A program made the position numbers and the translations under genes. Shown here one piece after another: positions 7,679-16,859 of a stretch of 64,000 bases of DNA. The notes beneath the pieces are model-generated. The model was not told the origin of the DNA, did not search any database, and worked only from the letters and a program-made list of their open reading frames with translations. Position 1 is the first letter of the stretch. Every line of letters starts with the position of its first letter. Origin of the DNA: a virus; IMG/VR virus record IMGVR_UViG_3300010412_000005, positions 1 through 64,000 of that record, one strand, 5' to 3'.

Positions 7679-8500
7679 ATGCCTATCCAATACCCAGAAC
7701 TGAACATCGAGTTCAACGCCAGCAAGATGACGTTTGGACTGCGATCACAACACTATCAGCTTCTTACGCTGAGCAACGGACAGGACTATGATCCGTCAGT
7801 TGCTACCCCAGTCTTGTATCTGCCAAAGCCGATCCAGGGGTGTCCAATTATCATCCGTAACGTGGATGGATCTGTGCAGCAGAACTGGTGGATTGACGTC
7901 AAGAGGTATGACCGCAAAGACATCAATGGCAGCTATGACTACATGCGGTTCTTCACGCCTTACGGATATATCCAGCTTTGGCCTCATGGAGATGACTGGA
8001 TTCAGCAGGGCGTAATTGCCCAGCAAAACTCTTCAGGTCAGAGCATTGGCTATCAGTTTGTCCTTGGCAAAAGTGTTGCACAGTCCATACCAGCAGATAC
8101 ATGGACTGATGTCGCGTGGAACACTGCCAAAAGCGGACCAACTGGGGTTGCTGCAACATCTGTTCTGAATCCTGAATGGGACGCAGCAACTGGACTCCTT
8201 GATCCGACAGCAAACCTTGGAATTCCTGGAACAAGTATGTTCAGGATCTACGGCACGTTCACTTGGGCAAATCCTGGCGCTCCTGACGTTGTCTTAGAGA
8301 CCAGAGCAGTGAGTTCAAGTGGAACCATCGAATATGGTGGGTGGTCTATGGTGTCGGATGGAACAAATGCACCAGAAAATGACAAGCGAGACACGTTTCC
8401 TGCCGATGTTCGACATAAATGGCAGGTGAAACACAATCACAGCGGTGCATTGAATCTTGCATCAGCATCCATGTTTTACTGGAGTCTGAACGGTTGGTAA
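7679..8500 (+). CDS. Fibre-like virion protein (273 aa)
   Basis: The start at 7679 has AAGGAG seven bases upstream, and an ATG at 7637 would only add a basic tail. The protein is beta-rich and aromatic, without a signal peptide. Its C-terminal half reads like a jelly-roll or trimeric fibre head, with alternating strands ending SMFYWSLNGW. It is the last gene before a terminator and ends the block of surface-protein genes. A head- or tail-fibre role is inferred from composition and context. Confidence 0.6.
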   Translation: MPIQYPELNIEFNASKMTFGLRSQHYQLLTLSNGQDYDPSVATPVLYLPKPIQGCPIIIRNVDGSVQQNWWIDVKRYDRKDINGSYDYMRFFTPYGYIQLWPHGDDWIQQGVIAQQNSSGQSIGYQFVLGKSVAQSIPADTWTDVAWNTAKSGPTGVAATSVLNPEWDAATGLLDPTANLGIPGTSMFRIYGTFTWANPGAPDVVLETRAVSSSGTIEYGGWSMVSDGTNAPENDKRDTFPADVRHKWQVKHNHSGALNLASASMFYWSLNGW

Positions 8501-8522
8501 TCTGCGCTCTCTCATGTTGAGG

Positions 8523-8575
8523 CTGTTTTCGCGAGCATTGGCGTGAGAACAGTGCAACATCAGAGTCTGATGTTG
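8523..8575 (+). other. Two adjacent hairpins downstream of the fibre-like gene
   Basis: The first hairpin pairs 8523-8533 with 8542-8552 (about 11 bp including two G-U pairs, 8-base loop). The second is a perfect 8-bp palindromic stem, 8555-8562 with 8568-8575, loop GAGTC. Neither is followed by a T tract, so they are not classic terminators on their own. They precede the intrinsic terminator at 8594 and may stabilise the 3' end of the message or bind a protein. Confidence 0.55.
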
Positions 8576-8583
8576 GGAGCGCG

Positions 8584-10104
8584 TCACACAGGCAGGAGGG
8601 AGGATTTCACGATCCTCCCTTCTGTTTTTCCCACCCGTGCATTCCACACGTCCTGCAGTAGCATCGCAGGCTCTTCGCCAGATAGGAGGTAGGTCAAGGA
8701 GTCGAATACGTGCCTGAACTTCGATGGTGCTATCGGCTTACTCAGCGTTGAACCTGCACGCAACGCCTTGACCATCTCTATCGTCATCTTGCACTTCGCG
8801 CTGATCATGATCCTATCCTCATGCAGCAGCACCCTGAGCAAGTTGATTCGCTTCTGGATCGAGCCTGGGAACTTTGGAGCTGCCTGAAGGATCACGTTGG
8901 TCTCTGAGTATTTGTAGACCAGATTGGCGTCGTATCCCTCAGCGCCAGCCCTGTAGTTCGTCAGCGCAGCTGAGTCAGACCAATGCCTCCATACTGGCAT
9001 CTTCTTGCACTGCCTGTTCCACAGATCGAAGTGCTCCATAAACTCATCGACAAACTCTGACAGGCCCATATTGTCATCTGTCAGATGGTTCACTTCGTCG
9101 AGAATCCAGTAGATCTTTCCGTTTCCATCTCCAGGATCAATAACCTCAGCTATGTGCGTGCTGTGATACTTGTCACCCAAGTCCCACCCGCTAAACAGTT
9201 GGTTGCAGTTCTCAGTTGGAAGGAGAACTTCCCAGTCGTCCTTGTTGACGAGCGAACAGTCACCGACGACATGGACTTCTTCCCTGAACTGCTCCCCGAA
9301 TAGCGCACCCTTTGACGCTCGCGTCCACCTTCCTTCGATGTAGCGTGCGTATAGATCCTTGTCGTGGGCAAATCTCTGAATCAAAGCCTCTCGTTCCTCA
9401 TCGCTCAGATACGGGTTGTCATGGATCATGACTTCGATCAGGGCGAGCTGCCTTTGCAGCGCTGGAGTCTTTGAGTCTTGGTCTACGCGATCCTCATACC
9501 ACAGCTTGTAGATCCAGGAATCGGGTCCGTCGTCCGCAGGATTAGTGTCGGACAGCCATAGGTGACCCCAAAAGTCCAACCCAGGCATCCGTAACTGATC
9601 CGACGTGATGTCAAAGACCAGTCTGCTCCTAAAGTTCGATAGCTCAGCGAAGTAGAACATGCTGAACCGGGTTCCCTTGGCGATTGATTCGACTTCGTTT
9701 TCATTGTCGATTGAGTGGAGCTGGATCTCGGATTCCCCTCCATACTGGTTAGCCAGACGGATATACATCATGCGCGTCTGAGCGTCCTGCTTCGGACCTA
9801 AAGTCCCATCGCTTTTCCTTGTTGTTATCTTGGTTGTCCTGGCGTCTAGCCATTCTGGCAGAACAAGTTCGATGACATCATTCCACACTCCACCCGCCTT
9901 TGCGTTCTTGACGGTTTTGGCAAACATGCCAATTCTGGCTCGTGGCGTCTCAACCGCATGCCGAATCAGCCTATGAAGATTGCCCCATGTCTTCCCAGAC
10001 ATCTTAGGGCCAGATGCAAGAATGCATCGTCCAGGGCTGTTGTAGATCTCCAGCTGTTTGGGCGAGAGTTCTGGATACCAATATCCCTGTGCGTCAATAG
10101 GCAT
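8584..10104 (-). CDS. terL: Terminase large subunit (506 aa)
   Basis: This is the ATPase/nuclease motor that packages DNA through the portal. A Walker A motif GPKMSGKT is at residues 32-39, preceded by a Q-motif-like glutamine near residue 17. A Walker B-type segment MFYFAEL (about residues 148-155) provides the catalytic glutamate. The C-terminal nuclease part contains FSGWDLGD, typical of the first RNase H-fold aspartate strand. The length is normal for the family. The gene lies on the opposite strand to all neighbouring structural genes, between the terminator at 8594 and the portal operon. Its promoter must lie in or near the 42-base gap to 10147. Confidence 0.93.
   Translation of the reverse strand: MPIDAQGYWYPELSPKQLEIYNSPGRCILASGPKMSGKTWGNLHRLIRHAVETPRARIGMFAKTVKNAKAGGVWNDVIELVLPEWLDARTTKITTRKSDGTLGPKQDAQTRMMYIRLANQYGGESEIQLHSIDNENEVESIAKGTRFSMFYFAELSNFRSRLVFDITSDQLRMPGLDFWGHLWLSDTNPADDGPDSWIYKLWYEDRVDQDSKTPALQRQLALIEVMIHDNPYLSDEEREALIQRFAHDKDLYARYIEGRWTRASKGALFGEQFREEVHVVGDCSLVNKDDWEVLLPTENCNQLFSGWDLGDKYHSTHIAEVIDPGDGNGKIYWILDEVNHLTDDNMGLSEFVDEFMEHFDLWNRQCKKMPVWRHWSDSAALTNYRAGAEGYDANLVYKYSETNVILQAAPKFPGSIQKRINLLRVLLHEDRIMISAKCKMTIEMVKALRAGSTLSKPIAPSKFRHVFDSLTYLLSGEEPAMLLQDVWNARVGKTEGRIVKSSLLPV
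8594..8629 (+). terminator. Intrinsic terminator ending the left plus-strand block
   Basis: A 12-bp stem (8594-8605 with 8612-8623, one G-U pair, loop TTCACG) is followed by TGTTTTT on the plus strand. It ends transcription from the 1224-8500 block. The hairpin overlaps the last codons of the minus-strand terminase gene, so it does double duty as coding sequence. On the minus strand there is no T tract after the stem, so it should not stop terminase transcription. Confidence 0.85.
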
Positions 10105-10146
10105 GGTGCTGTAGACTTCTGTGGCAGATCATAACACTGATGACTT

Positions 10147-10449
10147 ATGCCTACTCAACTTGCTCTCGACAAGACTGATCCTGCCGTAGCTGACATTCTC
10201 GGAATGCTCACCGAAGGCGAGCCGATCAGTATCATGGTCACGGCCATTCCTGGCCCGACCGCAGACCCGGTTGTTGTGCTGGACGTCACTGACATCGAAA
10301 TCGAGGAGATGGAGAATGAGTCGAAAAGCACCCAACGCTCGGATCTTATGCCAGAAACCCAGCTTAAAGAAGGAGGTTTCGACACAGGACCTGTTGCCCC
10401 AACGAAGAAAAACAAGCCGACGCAGCGCCCAAATCAGCCTCACCAATAA
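10147..10449 (+). CDS. Hypothetical 100-aa acidic protein upstream of portal
   Basis: The first gene of the portal operon starts 42 bases from the divergent terminase start. The product is acidic in the middle (DVTDIEIEEMENE) and basic and proline-rich at the end (KKNKPTQRPNQPHQ). It has no recognisable domain. It overlaps the next gene by 134 bases in another frame, so its C-terminal half may be constrained by two products. A small accessory or assembly role is possible. Confidence 0.5.
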   Translation: MPTQLALDKTDPAVADILGMLTEGEPISIMVTAIPGPTADPVVVLDVTDIEIEEMENESKSTQRSDLMPETQLKEGGFDTGPVAPTKKNKPTQRPNQPHQ

Positions 10450-10693
10450 CGGAGACGGAACTTTTGACGTAGACATCAGCGCCAAGAACCTGCGCCTGCT
10501 GACAAAAAAGCAGGGAAAGGTCATTACGCTGCTTGACATAGAAGACATTGCGCTGGTTGAACTAGCAGTTGGTAACATAGCATTCAAACCCAAAGTCATC
10601 GTCAAGATCGAGAGGCGCATAACAGCAGAGGACAGGTTTAAGATCGCACGCGAACAGGTCAGGCAGAGAATTAAGGAGCCCCAATTACTATGA
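10316..10693 (+). CDS. Hypothetical 125-aa protein overlapping portal start
   Basis: The start at 10316 has GGAG just upstream and lies inside the preceding gene. The first about 40 residues are basic and coil-like. The conserved-looking core begins near residue 39 with SLTNNGDGTFDVDIS and continues into helices with a basic C-terminus. The last four bases overlap the portal start (ATGA), so translation is probably coupled. The position just before the portal is often held by small packaging or head-completion proteins. Confidence 0.6.
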   Translation: MSRKAPNARILCQKPSLKKEVSTQDLLPQRRKTSRRSAQISLTNNGDGTFDVDISAKNLRLLTKKQGKVITLLDIEDIALVELAVGNIAFKPKVIVKIERRITAEDRFKIAREQVRQRIKEPQLL

Positions 10694-13050
10694 CAAAAGA
10701 TCTCATCGAGAAGCTGAAGCTCACGCCGAAAGACCTGAAGCCGAAGTTCTCCCAAAAGACTTGGCCTGACGGAATTCGCAAGCTGCGCAATCTTGTCAGG
10801 GATCGTATTCAAGAGGGGCGAGACTTCAATCTGTCTGACTTCAAATACTGGTGGGCAATGGACGTTGCCTACGATGCACCTTTCAGGCAGGTCACTCCAA
10901 CCGTCATGGCGTCGTTCCTTGAGACGCTTACGACTCAGGACTATTCAAGCGAGGAAGTGCTGAGAAAGGCTGAGCAGTGGGGTTTGACCAAGTTCATCAG
11001 AACCATCAAGACTGAGGACAAGGAGCGTAAGGAGCTGGATATCCCTGTGATGTTCAAGGTGGTGCTTCCATTGACCAGATCCTATCTGAACATACGCTGG
11101 AGTAAGCTCTACAACGACCGCGACCTGCACCCGCTGCTGAGTTTCGAGCCGATCAAATACACCGAACTGAACCGCATTCGGTGCGAGATCTTGACGGATC
11201 GAGTCGAATACATGTCGCATCAGTTCGGATACCGCTCGACTCTCAGGCAGTGGATCTTCAACGCTCTTCACTACGGTATCTCCATCATGTTCCCAATCGA
11301 GGACTGGTATATGGAGAACGAGCTTTACATCGACGGTGACGGGCTGGTTCAGAAAAAGCTGTTCAAGGAGGGGCTTCGATACAACATCCCACATCCAAGC
11401 CGGGTGTTTTACGATCAAGCTCACAGGATTGGCACGATCAACAGCGATTCAGGCTGTGAATACGCCGGTTACTGGCGCGTAGCTCGATACCGTGATGTCC
11501 TCTATTCTGGCAAGTATTGGAATACTGAGCGTGTCTCGATCTACAGACATGACCTGATCCGAAACAATCGGATATTCTTCAACACTGTCTACCCGTGCCA
11601 GATGGAATTCCCAACTGACAATGCACTTGCTACGACTGGTGCAGGCATGATGGACAGGGAAAGCGGTGTGGCTTACTACACCACCAGTCATGAAGACAAG
11701 GCTGTTGTGCTGACTGACATCTTCATGAAGTTCTCACCGAAGGAATTCGGGCTTGCTGACTACGACGAGCGCATGTGGTTCAGGTTCGTCATGGCCAACG
11801 ACGACGACTTTCTCTACGTCGCTCCAATCTGCTACACTCCTCCTGTTTACATGGGGTATGACTACCATGAAGAGCGCAATAGGAATGCCAGCCTCACGCT
11901 TGAGATCCTTCCGTTCCAGGATCACATGTCCAATCTGCTCACGCAGACGATCCTGGCAGCCAAAAGCAACCTTGCTAAGGCTGTGTTCGTCAACACGGAT
12001 CTCGTCAATCAGCAGTATCTCGACAAGCTTGAGAACATGGGCGAGAACTTCTATCGCTCGCTGAACTTCATTCCGTATTCGCAGCGTCAGGTGATGCTCA
12101 AGCAGGATGACATTCGTCAGGCGTTCTACCCGGTAAACTTCCCTGTGCTCAATACGGTAGAGCTGACGAGCGCGATCAGGCTGCTGCTCGATGCTCTGGA
12201 GCGCGTGCTGGTATTCTCAGCTCAGGAGGTAGGCGCAGTTGCAAGCCATGAGCAGACAGCGGAGGAAGTTCGGCTGATTGGGACGGCTGTCAGCAACCGT
12301 GTCCAGCTGACCGGCAGCTTCGTTGATGACGCAATCGACGCCTGGAAGCGCCAGCTTTACAAGGCATTGATGGGGTATGGTCACAAGGAAGTCTGGGCTC
12401 AGATGCCGTCAGACCCTCCAGTCAACGATGCAATGCTCAAGAAGCTTGGGTTCACCGTGGACGAACCTGGAGTCCCAGGTCTAAGCAACACACTGGTCAA
12501 GGGTCCGCTTTCTTCGTTGGCACTTGAGGGCTTCTCAAGCCGCAGAGACGGTCAGGATCGAATCAACGACGTCCAGATCGCAGCCGCGATGACCAATGTG
12601 CTGCAATTCGCCATGTCCAATCAGGTTGCCAGCTTGGCAATCGGCGCTGATCAGTTCATCAAGGTTGTCAACGAGATCGCCCGTATTGCTGGCCTGCCTC
12701 GCGACTTCAAGCTCGTGGTCAAGAACCGCGAGAAGATCGCTGAGATCGAAGGTGGGCAGCCGAACCAGCAGGAGCAGATGCAGCAGATTCTCGCTCAGTT
12801 GTCTGAGCAGATCCTCAATAAGGCTGGAGAGCAGTCTATGCAGATTGCCCAGGAAACGGTTGGGCAGGCAATGCAGCCTGTGGCTGAAGCCGTCCAGGGC
12901 AACGCTCAGCAAATCGCTGCCACTCAGCAGGCTATCGAGCCGATGTCTACCAGCATCGAAGAAATTGCCACTCGACTCAATGAGCTGATTCAGATAGCAG
13001 GTATGGCTGATGGACGTGAACCTAATAGAAATCAGCAGCCCACAGCGTAA
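10690..13050 (+). CDS. Portal protein (786 aa)
   Basis: The call rests on size, gene order and content. This is the largest protein immediately upstream of the scaffold and capsid genes. It has a long alpha/beta body, and its C-terminal 130 residues form a glutamine-rich helical barrel-like region (QQEQMQQILAQLSEQILN, about residues 695-712). Portals form the twelve-subunit ring through which DNA enters and leaves. At 786 residues it is large, as in short-tailed phages with extended crown or barrel domains. Tryptophan- and tyrosine-rich central segments fit the stem/wing region. The next gene starts 41 bases before its end. Confidence 0.8.
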   Translation: MTKDLIEKLKLTPKDLKPKFSQKTWPDGIRKLRNLVRDRIQEGRDFNLSDFKYWWAMDVAYDAPFRQVTPTVMASFLETLTTQDYSSEEVLRKAEQWGLTKFIRTIKTEDKERKELDIPVMFKVVLPLTRSYLNIRWSKLYNDRDLHPLLSFEPIKYTELNRIRCEILTDRVEYMSHQFGYRSTLRQWIFNALHYGISIMFPIEDWYMENELYIDGDGLVQKKLFKEGLRYNIPHPSRVFYDQAHRIGTINSDSGCEYAGYWRVARYRDVLYSGKYWNTERVSIYRHDLIRNNRIFFNTVYPCQMEFPTDNALATTGAGMMDRESGVAYYTTSHEDKAVVLTDIFMKFSPKEFGLADYDERMWFRFVMANDDDFLYVAPICYTPPVYMGYDYHEERNRNASLTLEILPFQDHMSNLLTQTILAAKSNLAKAVFVNTDLVNQQYLDKLENMGENFYRSLNFIPYSQRQVMLKQDDIRQAFYPVNFPVLNTVELTSAIRLLLDALERVLVFSAQEVGAVASHEQTAEEVRLIGTAVSNRVQLTGSFVDDAIDAWKRQLYKALMGYGHKEVWAQMPSDPPVNDAMLKKLGFTVDEPGVPGLSNTLVKGPLSSLALEGFSSRRDGQDRINDVQIAAAMTNVLQFAMSNQVASLAIGADQFIKVVNEIARIAGLPRDFKLVVKNREKIAEIEGGQPNQQEQMQQILAQLSEQILNKAGEQSMQIAQETVGQAMQPVAEAVQGNAQQIAATQQAIEPMSTSIEEIATRLNELIQIAGMADGREPNRNQQPTA

Positions 13051-13294
13051 CGAGGTTCGCAAGCTCTTCACAGACAGTAAGTTCGACCTGCTCCTGCGGT
13101 GCATCCAGGCAGAGTGTGATTGGCTCACTTGGAATGCCCAAGTAAACAAGGTCGAGTTCCTCTACAAAGAGGAATTTGACCGTGAAGCTATGGCAGGATT
13201 CAAAAAAGCATCTCGACTTGCTGTTGCACTTGAGGTTCTAAGAGAGTATGCAGACGATAAGAAACAGCTCTGCACACTCTCTATTGAACCATGA
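13010..13294 (+). CDS. Hypothetical 94-aa helical protein between portal and scaffold
   Basis: The start overlaps the end of the portal gene by 41 bases and the stop overlaps the next start (ATGA). The sequence is mostly helical, with a basic middle and an FLYKEEFDREAMAGFKKA stretch. Two cysteines and a tryptophan cluster lie near residues 31-40 (IQAECDWLTW). No family is recognised. The location suggests an assembly or packaging helper translated together with portal and scaffold. Confidence 0.6.
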   Translation: MDVNLIEISSPQRNEVRKLFTDSKFDLLLRCIQAECDWLTWNAQVNKVEFLYKEEFDREAMAGFKKASRLAVALEVLREYADDKKQLCTLSIEP

Positions 13295-15045
13295 GCGACA
13301 GACCAGCTAGTGAAGAAATCCGAGATACTCTCGGAGCACCCACATTATTGGAATCAGCGCGAGAAGCGCAAAGACGCGCCGGTTCGTCTTCGTCAGGTGA
13401 CGGAGATGGATCAGGAGAAGGAGGAGGGGATAACAACCAGTGGAAGGTTAAAAGCCTCAATCCTATGGCTATAGGAGAAGAGGAAGGCGGTAAGAAGAAA
13501 GAGAGGCAAATCACCCAGAAGAACGGGGTTGTTGAGGACGATGATGGAGTTGAGGACGTTAGAGGAGCAGCTTCATTCCTTGGCAAAAAGCTTTTCGGAG
13601 AGCGCTTCTCTGGCCGAGTGAATGAGAAGGGTCAGCAGCAAGAAGGAGAGGGTGGGGATGGAGAAGATGGCAATGAGGGTAATCGCCAAAAGACTGATGA
13701 TGGTGCAGCAGGCGACAAGGGCGGTAAGACAGGGAAAGAAAAGCAGGGTCAGGATGGGACGGATGATTCCTCTGGCAAGAAAGGGGTGCGCGTCACCAAA
13801 ACGCTGAAGTCCAGTCCAAGGCTTACCAGTGAAGATATTGCCAGTGTTGTAAAGGCGACCATTGAAGCGACTCGTCCTGGGTCTGGGACTTCCACAGCTG
13901 CTTCTGGGGATGGAGAAGGTTCTGTGCATGGCTCTGAAGTTGATTCAGTTCTGAAGTCATTGTCTCCCAAAGACAAGAAGAACTTCGAGATCATCTCCAA
14001 GATGTCGGAACTGAACGAGTCCTACAAGGAGTTGCCTCAGCAGTTTATTGACTTCCAAAAGGCCAAGAAGCAATACGCCGACGACTACAAGAAGGAGCAC
14101 GGAGAAACCGTCAACTGGGAGGACGAAGAGCATGCAAACTGGATCGAAGAAAACCAGCCTCAGTTTGATGAAGAAGACTTCGTCGACGCTCGCATTGAGC
14201 TTCGGGCCGATGCTGTGGCGAGTAAGAGGATGGAAAAGCTCCAAGAAAAACTTACCGAAACAGAAAGACGTGCTACTGAGGGAACCCTCAGAGAGCGAAT
14301 GACTGAGACAGCCAAGGCTGAAATCAGTGCATTCACTGAGGCTTTTGTCCCTGAAGCAGAATGGGATCTGACGACAGCAGCAGGCAGGAAGGCTGCAGCC
14401 GAGGAAGACCCTGTGCTTGGTGGGATAGCTTCAAGGTGGGCCGAAGTCATGGAGCAGGCAGCTGAAAAGCTGATCAGGCTGTATGACGGTGGTGGTCTGT
14501 GGAAAGCCAGCATGAATGACCCAGTCGACCGATATCTGGCAACATTGGCCCAGAATTGGGAGAAAGCCCTGGCTGATCAGGACCCAGAATCCACACTGAA
14601 CAAGGACGGCAAGCAGTTCGCAACAAGGGCTGAATTCCGCAAGATGACTCCAGAAGAGCAGGATAAACACTGGATCATCGGGCGTGAGGAAATGCTCTGG
14701 ATTCTGCCTAGGGACATATCTGAGAAGGCAAACATTGAGAAAGATGAGGAGCTTGTGAGGCTTGAGAAGATCGCCAAGGCACGTGGTTGGAGGTTCGACA
14801 AGGAGTCACTTTCGACACAGAAGAAACGCGTTCGTCAGAACCCTGATGGAATCGACGAGGATGGGCAACGTGCGACAAGAAGCGCGTTTTCTGAGCGCCG
14901 TGGCGAAGAGGAGGTTTCATCCCCAAGCTCAACGAACGGATCAAAAGTCACTACCGTTCCGAATAATCGCGCTGCTTCCAACAAGACTTTTTCGACACTG
15001 CTGGTGCAAAAGTTGTTTGGGAGGCAAAGTGGTAGCAGCGAATAA
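13291..15045 (+). CDS. Scaffold-like head assembly protein (584 aa)
   Basis: Residues 1-190 are low-complexity, rich in G, E, D, K and S, with little hydrophobic content. Residues 215-350 are strongly charged helices and a coiled coil (RMEKLQEKLTETERRATEG), and the tail after residue 500 is again disordered and basic. This architecture, and its place directly before the capsid gene, fits a scaffolding protein that fills the prohead and leaves on maturation. It is long for a scaffold; a fused protease or internal-protein function cannot be excluded, but no protease motif is seen. Confidence 0.7.
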   Translation: MSDRPASEEIRDTLGAPTLLESAREAQRRAGSSSSGDGDGSGEGGGDNNQWKVKSLNPMAIGEEEGGKKKERQITQKNGVVEDDDGVEDVRGAASFLGKKLFGERFSGRVNEKGQQQEGEGGDGEDGNEGNRQKTDDGAAGDKGGKTGKEKQGQDGTDDSSGKKGVRVTKTLKSSPRLTSEDIASVVKATIEATRPGSGTSTAASGDGEGSVHGSEVDSVLKSLSPKDKKNFEIISKMSELNESYKELPQQFIDFQKAKKQYADDYKKEHGETVNWEDEEHANWIEENQPQFDEEDFVDARIELRADAVASKRMEKLQEKLTETERRATEGTLRERMTETAKAEISAFTEAFVPEAEWDLTTAAGRKAAAEEDPVLGGIASRWAEVMEQAAEKLIRLYDGGGLWKASMNDPVDRYLATLAQNWEKALADQDPESTLNKDGKQFATRAEFRKMTPEEQDKHWIIGREEMLWILPRDISEKANIEKDEELVRLEKIAKARGWRFDKESLSTQKKRVRQNPDGIDEDGQRATRSAFSERRGEEEVSSPSSTNGSKVTTVPNNRAASNKTFSTLLVQKLFGRQSGSSE

Positions 15046-15083
15046 GACATCAGATCCAATGCCGGTTGTCGCGCTATTAACAC

Positions 15084-16784
15084 ATGCCTAGTAACATTGG
15101 TTCCAACATCTTCAGCACGGTCAATCGCTGCGCACCAGCGATAGGCACGAGCTACGACAGTTGCGGAACCGTGACCCGGTGTAATGTGATCGGGGCGACT
15201 CCGTCCGATCTCGAAAGCATTTTCACCGATGGCACGGACTTCCGAGACATGTCGTCGCTGTTGGCTGTGCAGTTCGAGATGAAGGCTTGCGGAACTCGCA
15301 TCAATGGTCTGTTCGACTTCTTGATGGCCAGCTCTCGCAACTTCAGCGGCTTCATCAACAAGAAACGGATTCGCGGAAGCGAGTCGCTTGTTGAGCCGTT
15401 CATCCTTGGACAGCAGAAGTCCATCATCAACGACGAGTATTGGGCAGTCGTCTCTGGCTCTGGAGACGCGGCTTCCTATCAGGTGCACGTAGTCAACCGC
15501 TACGGCATCGAGCTGGATACCGCGTGGTTCGTGCCTGAAGGCAGAGTGTTCATCTTCTCTCGCACCGCTGGCGGATCTGCTACCCGCACCGCTTGGCGTA
15601 TCGTCTCTTCGGAGGATTCCACCTACGCCGGTCAGGCTACGATTCTTCTCACGCTCACGTCTGAGAACGCTGGTTCCTACATGAGCGCTGCGAAGCTGAC
15701 GTTCCCAACGACTGGCTTCCTGGTGCTCGGCACCAACAACGTCTCCGACTGGGAGCGCTACTGCCATAACCGGCCTGCGCTCAACCCGAACCGCTATGTG
15801 CCGTTCTGGTTCCAGACCAGCCGATGGACGATGTGCACGGACTCGCTCTACGAGGAGTGGTTCAACAAGCTCCTGACGACCAACGAATACTTCCGTCAGT
15901 TCGGTGATGTGAACATCGCTGAGCGTAACCGGCAGTATGCCATGCTGTTCCAGCGCGAGTGGCTGAACAGCTTCTTCTGGAACAAGCCGATCTCGGCCAA
16001 CCAGACGTTGTCTCTCTGGAAGAACCTGGAGAAGATCTACACCTACGGTGGTTCTCCGCTGTATCTTCCGAACGAAACCCGCTGCGTTGGCTTCCGCGCC
16101 AATGCCGTTGGTGTTTACGAGCAACTCTACCAGTGCGGTCAGGTGCTCGATCTGCAGAATCAGCAGCTCAACATCATTGAGTTGCTCGACAAGATCTACG
16201 CGATCCACCGATCTCGCAGCTCTCAGGGTAAGGTTGCCGATTCTATCGACATCTACACGGACTCGTTCACGGCCCATCTGTTCCACCGTGCGATGATCCG
16301 CTACTACAACGCCCAGTATGAGGGTCTCGCTCGGTTCAATATCGAGGTTCAGGACGGCGAGCATGGTGTGCTCGGGTTCCGCTGGAGCAGCTACTACCTG
16401 CTGTTCCCCAAGGGTGTGACGATCAACATCATCACGCACTTCTTCTTCGACGACATTGGCGATGCCGGTGAAGCCGAAGACATGACCAGCACCGCTCGGT
16501 TCCTGTGGATTCTGGACCTTGGTGGTGGAATCTATCCTGGCATCATCGCCTCCAACCGAAAGGTCTTCACGACCGGCAGACTGGAGGATCTGGCCAAGGT
16601 GGACAGCGCGTATGCGTGCGTCATGGAGAATCCTACCCAGGAAGTCTCCCTGAACTCTGTCACCTGGACTGGCGTTGTCGAGTGTCCGCCAGACAACCTG
16701 ATCATTGAGAACTTCCGAGATGTGATCCCCGATCACGACGAGAAGTCTGGTGATTATGGCGATGTCTACACCTACATCGACTAA
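15084..16784 (+). CDS. Major capsid protein (566 aa)
   Basis: This gene follows the scaffold candidate and is followed at once by a strong intrinsic terminator, a common design for the most highly expressed structural gene. The product is a mixed alpha/beta protein without signal or membrane segments, with the length expected for a HK97-fold capsid with extra domains. Codon choice looks more uniform and more C/G-ending than in neighbours, consistent with high expression. That bias also leaves the antisense strand open for 1.9 kb. The assignment is by order and composition; no diagnostic HK97 motif can be read by eye. Confidence 0.75.
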   Translation: MPSNIGSNIFSTVNRCAPAIGTSYDSCGTVTRCNVIGATPSDLESIFTDGTDFRDMSSLLAVQFEMKACGTRINGLFDFLMASSRNFSGFINKKRIRGSESLVEPFILGQQKSIINDEYWAVVSGSGDAASYQVHVVNRYGIELDTAWFVPEGRVFIFSRTAGGSATRTAWRIVSSEDSTYAGQATILLTLTSENAGSYMSAAKLTFPTTGFLVLGTNNVSDWERYCHNRPALNPNRYVPFWFQTSRWTMCTDSLYEEWFNKLLTTNEYFRQFGDVNIAERNRQYAMLFQREWLNSFFWNKPISANQTLSLWKNLEKIYTYGGSPLYLPNETRCVGFRANAVGVYEQLYQCGQVLDLQNQQLNIIELLDKIYAIHRSRSSQGKVADSIDIYTDSFTAHLFHRAMIRYYNAQYEGLARFNIEVQDGEHGVLGFRWSSYYLLFPKGVTINIITHFFFDDIGDAGEAEDMTSTARFLWILDLGGGIYPGIIASNRKVFTTGRLEDLAKVDSAYACVMENPTQEVSLNSVTWTGVVECPPDNLIIENFRDVIPDHDEKSGDYGDVYTYID

Positions 16785-16808
16785 GCCTTACAGGCAGTAG
16801 CCTGCACG

Positions 16809-16842
16809 AAAGGGGCGGGGCTTGATCGCCCTGCCCCTTTTT
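16809..16842 (+). terminator. Strong intrinsic terminator after the capsid gene
   Basis: The stem pairs 16809-16821 with 16828-16840 (13 bp with one G-U pair, loop TTGATC), and the T run 16838-16842 begins in the stem's 3' arm. It is GC-rich and lies 24 bases after the capsid stop. The next gene starts only 17 bases later on the same strand, so the neck and tail genes depend on readthrough or on a promoter inside the capsid gene. Confidence 0.9.
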
Positions 16843-16859
16843 CGTATAGAAGGTCCGTT

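Noticed and set aside
10105-10146. Divergent promoter between terminase and portal operon
   Set aside because: A promoter is expected there, but I could not identify a convincing -35/-10 pair on either strand.
14835-16736. 633-residue open frame antisense to the scaffold and capsid genes
   Set aside because: It follows the codon bias of the capsid gene, which avoids codons whose complement is a stop. The product is compositionally odd (V, R, E, L rich) with no fold-like pattern, and the capsid gene itself is well supported.
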